Source: Takakia lepidozioides (lineage: Eukaryota > Streptophyta > Takakiopsida > Takakiales > Takakiaceae). Taken from it: a stretch of DNA of 64,000 nucleotides. The stretch's first letter is position 1. Every line of letters begins with the position of its first letter. Positions 56,225-64,000 of the stretch are shown piece after piece. The notes beneath the pieces were generated by a model. The model was not told the DNA's origin, did not search any database, and saw only the letters and a list, made by a program, of their open reading frames with translations. The translations under genes and the position numbers were made by a program. The DNA is taken from NCBI GenBank assembly GCA_030704615.1, contig CM060733.1, forward strand, positions 10,230,001 to 10,294,000, written 5' to 3'.

Positions 56225-58036
56225 TTGAGTTATGGCTAAATGTTTGTGTATAGCTTGCCGTGCCCCGCTCTGGTGGGACATATGAACCACACGTGCACTT
56301 CAGTTGTAGACGCTTCAAGACAAGCGGGTATCGGCAGGATGGTTTTCCAGATGGCTGGTCTGCACCTGTTATTTATATGGTTAAAATGCAAAGTTAGAGT
56401 TAGGGATGGTTCCAGTGTGTAGTCAAAGCTTCTTCCTATGCTGCCAAGGATGATCTAGCACTAGCCTTCTTTTCGCATTCATGCAAACCCATTTGAATTT
56501 AGTTGCAACCCAAAAAATTACTTTATTCTGGAAGTGACTCTTCAACAGGCTACTCATGGAGAAAAGTAATAGGACCTTGGCAATTTAGTTCTAGCCAAGC
56601 CTTCTTGCCAGGGGAGAAACCGCGAATAAGGACATGTGTGGTTGTGGAGATTACAGGCAGAGCAGAAGTGCAAAATTAAAAATAAATATACAGACTTCAG
56701 CGCCAAACAGCTTGAAAAATGGTGGGTCTTATCTTAGGTGACAGATCTTCCTCCATCGTTCTGTGTGATCCAAGACGCACGCCCACCTGACCGTCTTCCA
56801 AGCTTCTGAAACTATTCGCGATTGCCTCCCTCAGAGTCGTGGTGGAAGAACATCGGACCATGGTGATCTAGCTGGAAACCGAGCTTTGCATCCCTCCCAA
56901 TTCATTGAAGCCCAACTCACCACAAAGCCAGGTTCCAGCTACCTTTATCCTCTCCAATGTCCAGGGATAATGACCTTTCCCATTTCTCCCCAAATATCTA
57001 GCACGATTCATCACGATCGCACGATCTAGCGCCTCCTATTTCTCAATGGCGGCTGGATTGAGACTCTTTACTGTTATGTCCTTCAAGTGACAAGCCACCA
57101 CCATTACCATTAGCTGACCAGCCACCACCTTTACTCCACTCGCTAACGAGTTCTTCGTTTCTCCTCAAGCCCCTCTCCGCCTGGCTCTCAGTTGAACTCC
57201 TCTCTAAACCCCAGCCCCGCACACCACCAGCTCGCTTCCCTCATCGCTGAAGCAGTCTGGAAGATGGCCCCCAACTTCCACAGCAGGAGTCAGCGCGGTA
57301 ACCCGAGAAATCGTCTTACTTGCAACACTACTTGCTGTTCAAAGTGGGTCTCAGTGACTGGCCCATATTCAGAACCCTGTGGAGGATATAAACGGGGTGA
57401 GCTGCAAGGGAGTGGAGGGTGGGCTTATGGGTGATTACGTATATTTGGAGGAGTACGTTACACCCAAGTATAACCTACTCCCCAAAATATCAGGTACTTA
57501 CCAGATAAGCGTACTCAAACTACAAAGGAAAAAATGGTGAGGTTCTTTACGTGAACTTTCAGATCATCATCTTCCTGTTTGTTTGATTGAACGGGTTCAG
57601 TGGATGCTCCCAGGCTTGCTACTCGAATTCTCAGACTTTGTGGTTTCGGTTGCGGAATCAATGTGAGAGCACCAGTATCACAACAGTATCGCAAATACTG
57701 AAACAGGGCTCAATTGCAATTTGCAAGGGAAAGCAGAATACAACCGCGGCTCCCGAGACCGTCCGTCAGCTTTATAACTTCTCAGGTACAATTAAGCACT
57801 TCGTTTTGATTTGAATTAGGTTCCCTGAATTGAATTGCAATGTGTTTTCGTAGCGCATGTCGTCTTGCCAAAGCTCTTCTTGAAAGAATTGCAAAACTTC
57901 CATCGGTGTCTTTGATTGTAACGATGACTCCCAGCTCGTCACAGTGCTGCAAAGTATGCAAGGGGTCCCTGAGGGCTTGTTCATTTCATTCATGTGGACC
58001 TTGACCCGTGTAGGCGGTCATAAGATTCTACACCCT
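56225..58036. other. Intergenic region before the F-box gene
   Basis: Contains the 3' flank of the protease and the promoter side of the F-box gene. A pyrimidine-rich zone lies near 57130-57240. The 80-residue frame at 57192-57434 has no recognised domain. No defined regulatory site is assigned. Confidence 0.45.
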
Positions 58037-59278
58037 ATGGAAGAAGAGCCTCAAGTGGGGTCGATGGACTTAAGCGCAGCCTTGTGGAGCGAGCTCCCCT
58101 CGGAAATCCTGGACGATGTACTGTCATTTCTGCCTGTGCAGGACTTGTGCAGATATCGCACCGTGTGCAAGAGATGGGATCAGCTTGTGTGCAACCCCAA
58201 ATTTGGGGCTGTTTGTACTGGAAATGCTTCGAAGCGAGATGCATCTTTGATTGCAATGCGGTACAAGTACCTTCTCGAGAGGGCATCTGGATCTCGTACG
58301 GCATTCGGATGGTGCTTATTTGACCTGAACGCATGGCGTTGGTATATGGTGGAGGAAGCTCCAGAAATTCCACGCGATTATTATCATGTTGGAGTAGATC
58401 TCGGGGAAGTCATGGACGGGGGTCTGTTTTGCAAAGTTTGGACAATAGACCTTGATGGATATGGAATTGTTGTGTACAACCCCATGGCAAAGACGTGGAG
58501 AAATCTGCCAATTGTACCGGAGCATTTGACCTCTCAATCCCCACCACTGTTGACGATGGTCGTTGACAGCATTTCTCAGAGCTTCAAGGTTTTTGTAATA
58601 TATCACATTTGTCATGCAAAGGCTTTGGATGACCCTAGTACGAGTCTGGAAGAGCCCTGCATGCGAGTTTATGATTCGGCTACCAACGTTTGGAGGAGCT
58701 TCAGCACTCCATCCTGCGTCCCAGCTTCTGGGGTTGGTCCGGCGAGCAGTGTCATGTTTCAAGGTCTTCTCTACGTTTATCTACCTTCGTTCGGAGAAGA
58801 GGATCCACTGTGGAGATACAACCTAGTGGAGGATGAGTGGGAGAATCTACCTGTGGTCATCCCAGATTACCTCCACGATCCCGAGCTCATCGCGAGCGCC
58901 AATCGGTTGTTTCTGGTGGCATTTCGTTATGGGAATGATGATGAGATACCTTGGCTGTTGGAGGCGAGTGAACTTAAATTCCCTGATCTGACTCGGGAAA
59001 TGCTGTTGGAAATGTCAGCAGCAGACTTTGTGAGAGAGACTGATCTCAAAACGGGGATTGACAAGCCATTACTCGGTGAACCCAATTTAAAGGTGGTTGG
59101 CTTTGGCCCCTCTCTCTTGTTCATGTCCCAGTCGACTGAAATGTCGGCGGTCTTTCACTTGGCAACGCGTTCGTGGGGTCATGGTTTGCCTCCGATCGGA
59201 TTCCCAGAACCGCGTCGATATTGCGGGTGGGTTGGGAAGCACATGAATGTCATCCTGCCTTGTACTGCGCTCTGGTAG
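58037..59278 (+). CDS. F-box protein with kelch-like C-terminal half
   Basis: A single exon of 413 aa from ATG 58037 (MEEEPQVGSMDLSAAL). An upstream in-frame ATG at 57944 would add 31 residues with no family support. Residues about 16-58 form the F-box (LWSELPSEILDDVLSFLPVQDLCRYRTVCKRWDQLVCNP), which binds SKP1 in an SCF ubiquitin ligase. The rest looks like the degenerate kelch-type propeller of plant F-box/kelch proteins, with repeated aromatic phrases such as GYGIVVYNPMAKTWRNLP, MRVYDSATNVWRSFS, LLYVYLPSFGEEDPLWRYNLVEDEWENLP and AVFHLATRSWGHGLP. The substrate is unknown. The frame is intact and ends TGG TAG. Confidence 0.9.
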   Translation: MEEEPQVGSMDLSAALWSELPSEILDDVLSFLPVQDLCRYRTVCKRWDQLVCNPKFGAVCTGNASKRDASLIAMRYKYLLERASGSRTAFGWCLFDLNAWRWYMVEEAPEIPRDYYHVGVDLGEVMDGGLFCKVWTIDLDGYGIVVYNPMAKTWRNLPIVPEHLTSQSPPLLTMVVDSISQSFKVFVIYHICHAKALDDPSTSLEEPCMRVYDSATNVWRSFSTPSCVPASGVGPASSVMFQGLLYVYLPSFGEEDPLWRYNLVEDEWENLPVVIPDYLHDPELIASANRLFLVAFRYGNDDEIPWLLEASELKFPDLTREMLLEMSAADFVRETDLKTGIDKPLLGEPNLKVVGFGPSLLFMSQSTEMSAVFHLATRSWGHGLPPIGFPEPRRYCGWVGKHMNVILPCTALW

Positions 59279-60322
59279 GAGGATGCATGTGAAGATGTTG
59301 ATTACACATTCAGATAGAGCTCTGAAGCGTTGATTTCTGGCGCGATATTATGCAGGTCAGAGTATGGACACCGGCACAATTAATTCTGTGCTAAATTTTG
59401 CTGCTGTAGAAGCCTTGTGTGAATACTGTAAGCCTCCGTTATAGAGTTGGGTGTTGAGGTGTTGAGTCTAGGGGGAAGCACACTGTACAGGAACACTTTG
59501 CAAGTTTTGGACGTCTCTCATCTGCCTGCCGATGGAGACAATAGCTTGCTGGTGAGGCAGACCATGAATGCAAGGTCTCAGTCAATTTTTTATCAGACAG
59601 ATTTTGTTCTTTCTGTAGTGTAGTAAGATTCCATAATTGATTTACAAAACAGAAATTAGGAGCACAAGGTACATGCAGGGAAATGCATGTGGCTCGCCTC
59701 CCATCCTCCCCCGAGCTTTTTATTTTTATTTGCATGTTCTGTTTCAAATTGGATGGTTTGCTCTGTGGAAAATGTCTGCACACATCTGGAGGTTTATGTA
59801 TTTGCTTGAGCTTGGATTGAGCCAAGCAATGGTGGATCAGGGGAAGAGAGTGCAACATTCTATGAAGTGGAAAGAAAAGGTCTTATCTTGTTATTGTATG
59901 ACAGATTGGCACCCTGCCGGAAATGAGGAGAAAAAGTTGTTATCATCTCTGCTAATTGCCCTTTGCTTTGTGGATTGTGGCACATCATCAATGTAATTGT
60001 GGTGATAGATTGCTAGTAGAAAAAGAGAGGTGGGAAATCCTGGGTTTATAAGGATAAATGAATAATCAGCCTACATCGAGGTTATATGATTGGGCATTCT
60101 AATAATGGTGTAGCTGGGTGTAACCTGATACACTGATGCATGTTGGCTCACCAACAGGAGACAAATTTCTATATGCAAAGAGGTTAAATTTTGCCAGTAA
60201 GAGCTCCTTGTAAGAAGTTTTAAGGACCATCTGGTTTACTCCATGATTTTCCCCATTTACAATCTGGCATGATAAACCCATAAAATGGAAAAAAAAAATT
60301 GATAACCGAAAGCATAGAACAA
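59279..60322. other. Convergent intergenic region
   Basis: 3' flanks of the plus-strand F-box gene and the minus-strand ALKBH1 gene meet here. No gene is supported. A short A tract lies at about 60290-60298. Confidence 0.5.
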
Positions 60323-63307
60323 TTAATGAACTTGTCTGACATTAATGTTAATGCGCGACTGGTTGATGTAGCTTAGAAATGGATCAAGCCAACTCCCTTC
60401 TGCTATTGCTCCAAAATCTGGCACCTCTGCTTCAGCCTCCTCTACAAAAATGCGTGGTACACCTGCACAGCAGGTGACCCTGGCATTAATGAAAACATCC
60501 TTAAAGGAAGGTCATATAGGAGCTGCACTTGCAGACAAGTGGTAGTTGTTACAGATACTAATAGATAACGCTGCAGGCAACATTACTATTAAACAAAGGC
60601 CGCCATCTCCACACCAAGATGTGGGGGCTCCATGCTGTGATATAGAGTGTTCAGCTGCTAGAATATGGCAGCAATGCGTTAGACTCAACTGTACTATGTA
60701 CTGGCAAACAGGGACTGAGACACCACGGAGCCATCAAAGTCTGCAACCGTACCCAAAGGGAACTTCAACAGATGGGGACAAGATTTGCAACCCGAAACTG
60801 ATATGAACTAGGTGTCCCCACTGGGTACCTTGCTTCAGAACTGTATACTTTTACAGCTATCAGAAACATACAAGAGCCTAGAGGTAAGACAGTGCAGACA
60901 TTGAAGGAGCGGCAAAAGGTCAAAGCATACCATGAAAGCAGTGCCGGGCTGGACCTGCCATGAGCACCACATCTCCACTCCGAAGGTACATGGCAGTTGG
61001 AGGCTGGTCTCGACTAGGGCCTCCTAACAGAAACACAGCCTTGCACCCCAGACTGCCATCCACCACGACAGGTTTGGAAGGGAAAACCAATCCACAAGGG
61101 TGCAAGTTCAGGTCAGTAGGTACCTTTAAACCTTTGGAGCACCCTAGGAAGTAGATGCATATCAATGTTGATTATACAAAGTTGTACATCAGGCCTAGGA
61201 GAAGGATCACTAAGGTAGTTCATGGCCCTCTTCCTCCAAAAGAGAAAAAAAGAAGGAAGCATGTGAAGGGTGTGTTGAACCTACTGAAACCCCTAAAACC
61301 TTAAAAAAGCAGCGAAAAAGTGAGGACAAAAGCAAACACAGCAAGAGGCCAATTATTTGACAGCCTCAACTAAAAGGCTTTAAACGGAAATCATCCATCT
61401 CTGTGAGCATCCAGTAACAAGTGATTTACCTTGTAAGTGCCATTGACTAACATCACTCCATGGATCACATTGAGTATCTTCAATATCGATAAAGTAATAA
61501 ACCAATCCAGCATTGCAGGGAGAGAGAGAGAGAGAAAAACCTGATGCTAACAATTGGTTTGCTCCAGTCAGCCTCCATATCATCAACGTGGCCGCCAAGA
61601 ATGTCATCTGCACACATAACCTTCCAGCTTATTTAGCTCAAAACTCTCGAGAAGAAAAGACCTTATACTTATGGACTTACCAGACTAACCAACGCTTACC
61701 AGGACCATAATAATTCACGATTGCTGCTTCTGCTTCGAACTGCCCCTCTCCCACAGCTGGTTCTGCCAGCCTGGTTGCCAACTGAGCCAGATCTTTCGGG
61801 AAATCTCTGTAAGCAAGAGACTCATCATATGCTCGCTGCCACACCCACAACACCAGTCAAGAGCCTGGGCGAAGAAAGACCTGAAAAAAAACAAGCCAGA
61901 AATGAAGGTCCCTTTTCTCCATCTTGTTCCCATTTCATTTGCTAGTCCCCAATTCTCAGAACGTGGATCCTTTCTGGGTAAAGCTGCAAGCTACAGCTGT
62001 AGGCTGCCACATTCAAAATCGTGAATACAAGGTGACCATGAAGCTGTGCCTACAGAAGTGCAATATACAATCATTGGAGCTCTTGCAAGTATTAACAACC
62101 TTTCACAGCATCCTATATTCATTTCCAAATGGCTGTATCCTCCACGGGAAGATGGAAAAAATTTCGGACTTTCAAACATACCAGTGGAGATTTTAAATGA
62201 AACTTTTGGTTCTTCTCTTCCTATGCTTTGGCTCAAGGTAGGAAATCCAGAAGACTTAATGAGCTCAATTTACAACAACACCCTAGTCTGAGAAGCACTG
62301 CGACAGATTACCTCAACGGCAAGCAGGTACCCTAGCAGAGGCCATAAAGAGAAAAACCTTAGACCAGTCAAATTGGAGCCCCAGCGTGGCCCAACGCAAC
62401 TTCCTCAGCAATGTCTCAGCTGATACAGGTGTTTCCAAGGTTGTCAGTTGATCTTTGACCGTCCTTTCACAAAATTGCCATGTCTTGCCGTTCCCGTCTG
62501 ATTGCGAAGTTGAACAATTAATGAGCAGATGAACATAAATGAACTCAAATAGGGCCACATCTGCATATGGGGACATAGTCAACACTTGTGCATGAGTGAT
62601 AAGAAAATCCTCAACCTCACATGTACCACACATAATAAATGAAGGATCGTCATGCCTGATACATGTGAGAAAGAGTTTGAGACAGGCAACGCCACATTGT
62701 GCCCACTCCACAAAAGCATGGCCAATCTGATTTTGACAGGTTGCATTACAGTCCATAACTGGCTGGTGCTTCACAGATTATGCCAACGTTCCATGTCTTA
62801 ACACAAACTGGCACGCAAACACAGGGTTGGAGTTGAACTTACAAACTGAGGTACCTCTATCCTGAATTGTGAAAGTGCATCTCTACCTGTTTGAGAGCAC
62901 TGAAAAGTTGGATTTTTTAACCCTATTGCAACCCTCCTCCGCTCTATTACCTTCCTCAGGTGTTGATGAAGCCAAGTCAAAATGATCTGTAGTGCTGTCA
63001 TGTCCCTCCAAATGACTCGTACATTCACATGAGACAGTTGGCTGTCTATTTTTCTGCATTCCAGCATCTGCTTTATGTCTCATATCCTTATCTTCAGACA
63101 ACCTAGATGCAGGAAAAGATAATTGGTTACTGGATGCCAACTTCACAAGCACTTTCCCCATTTGAGCTGCAGACCAGAGGTCCTGAATGGGCCCATATAA
63201 AGCATTGTGATTGGTACGATTTGGAGGTTGTGGAAATGTTCTCAAACATTCGCAGAGCCAGTGGAGCTGTTGTGTCATAGAGAGTGCTTCTGGTATAAAG
63301 TAAAACC
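60323..63307 (-). CDS. ALKBH1: ALKBH1-type Fe(II)/2-oxoglutarate dioxygenase, 5' exon unresolved
   Basis: Six exons are recognised with compatible phases: 62887-63307, 62358-62463, 61700-61835, 61541-61607, 60931-61052 and 60323-60462. The first reads GFYFIPEALSMTQQLHWLCECLRTFPQPPNRTNHNALYGPIQDLW. Then follow TLLRKLRWATLGLQFDWSK, RAYDESLAYRDFPKDLAQLATRL, EAAIVNYYGP|DDILGGHVDDMEADWSKPIVS, LGCKAVFLLGG, AMYLRSGDVVLMAGPARHCFHG and the end SRININVRQVH. The iron ligands HxD (GHVDD) and the distal His (CFHG) are present, as is the 2-oxoglutarate-binding Arg region (RININVR). AlkB homologue 1 enzymes demethylate nucleic acids (DNA or tRNA). The segment between KVLVKLASS and TVKDQL is long and Ser/Asp/Glu-rich compared with Arabidopsis. 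The acceptor at 62463 is weak. At least one 5' exon lies in 63308-64000 or beyond. Confidence 0.9.
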
Positions 63308-64000
63308 CTGCAACCAAACATGCACAATAAGTACCGCAGAAATGTCTGCACCACTACCATAGATCTGAGAGTAGAAGCATAATGCAAGTAATGGTCTGAA
63401 AAATCCAGCATCTCCGCCCATAAATACCAAACTTCCTGCAATAGTGCTGAGCTAAGGACCCCAGAGATATGCTGATCAGCATCCATAATACTTTTTTTTG
63501 TAAAAGCTGAACCATCATAAGCATAGTTAACTCCCAATTAATGCTAAGATCAGAATCACTCCCAACCAGTGTACACCTCATAGGAACAATCCAGCGCATG
63601 TCCTCGTGGCATGCCCTGCTGAGTTTCCAGGGTGAAGTCATGGGAAGGAATTTGGCTCTAACTGGCCACAACCTCATTTGTTTACAACTGTTACAAACCA
63701 TAAACCCTCAGATGAACATCATCCTAGCTTCAACAAAAGCCTGACAAGATATCCTAGTTTGTCAGATCCGAACCTGAATGTTCATGGCTGTTATGTACAA
63801 AGAGGTTTTGCTTAAATGATTGATTTCATCTGGGAGAAATTGGTGCCAAGTGACCGGCAGTGTGATGAGGGAGACAGAGGTTTTCGAGTTTGTCCTGAGA
63901 TGTGTCCCCTTTTGCTCACAGTAAGAAGAGAATTATGACAGGATGAGGATTTAGAGGAATCCTCGTGGTCGTGGTCCAACCTAAACCCTAAACCTATCTA
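63308..64000 (-). other. 5' region of ALKBH1: intron, possible first exon and promoter
   Basis: Upstream of the acceptor at 63308 (rc TTGCAG) I cannot identify the expected N-terminal exon with confidence. Minus-strand frames at 63127-63701 are not convincing beyond the exon. Near the right edge (63982-63994) CCTAAACCCTAAACC is a telo-box-like motif of the kind found in promoters of plant housekeeping genes. Confidence 0.35.

Noticed and set aside
57944-58036. N-terminal extension of the F-box protein from ATG 57944
   Set aside because: The extra 31 residues have no family support and the ATG at 58037 leads straight into the F-box.
63127-63701. Minus-strand frames upstream of 63307 as the ALKBH1 N-terminal exon
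   Set aside because: They contain no residues recognisable from the ALKBH1 N-terminus and give no donor matching the phase-1 acceptor.

Overview
This window is nuclear DNA of a land plant. The evidence is spliced genes with GT/AG introns for plant-type proteins, pentatricopeptide (PPR) gene debris, a CACTA transposon with plant-type TNP2/DUF4218/DUF4216 coding, LINE remnants, tRNA-derived SINEs and a piece of plastid DNA. Moderate intron lengths and the style of the PPR and LINE debris suggest a seedless plant (fern, lycophyte or bryophyte), but that is an inference and I cannot name the species. All exon models were built by hand from splice sites, reading phase and remembered family conservation.

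Layout. 1-2.9 kb: 5' half of a SUD1/DOA10 (CER9) type RING-CH E3 ligase, minus strand, running off the left edge. 3.6-36 kb: a transposon-rich block. It holds a non-autonomous hAT element with an 8-bp target duplication, LINE and restriction-like-endonuclease retroelement tails, several tRNA-derived SINE copies (one with a clean 14-bp duplication), a 216-bp tandem repeat, a large decayed CACTA element (about 13.7-25.7 kb) containing PPR and other gene debris, an array of nine near-palindromes (27.4-28.5 kb), a piggyBac-like TTAA element (31.1-31.8 kb) and LINE fragments.

36-64 kb: a gene-rich block. Two nearly identical GT-3-type trihelix transcription factor genes (minus strand) flank an intronless prefoldin subunit 3 gene. 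Then come an ATXR4/SDG38-like SET-domain methyltransferase (minus, 9 exons, 355 aa), a divergent APCB1-like membrane-anchored aspartic protease (plus, 9 exons, 542 aa), an intronless F-box/kelch-like gene (plus) and an ALKBH1 dioxygenase gene (minus, 5' end unresolved). One protease intron carries a chimeric plastid insertion (atpA start joined to rpoC1) and a SINE.

The host genes do not form a pathway. Themes are protein quality control (SUD1, prefoldin, F-box, protease) and modification of nucleic acids or chromatin (ALKBH1, SET protein, trihelix factors). The most unusual items are the palindrome array, the chimeric plastid insertion and the piggyBac-like element.
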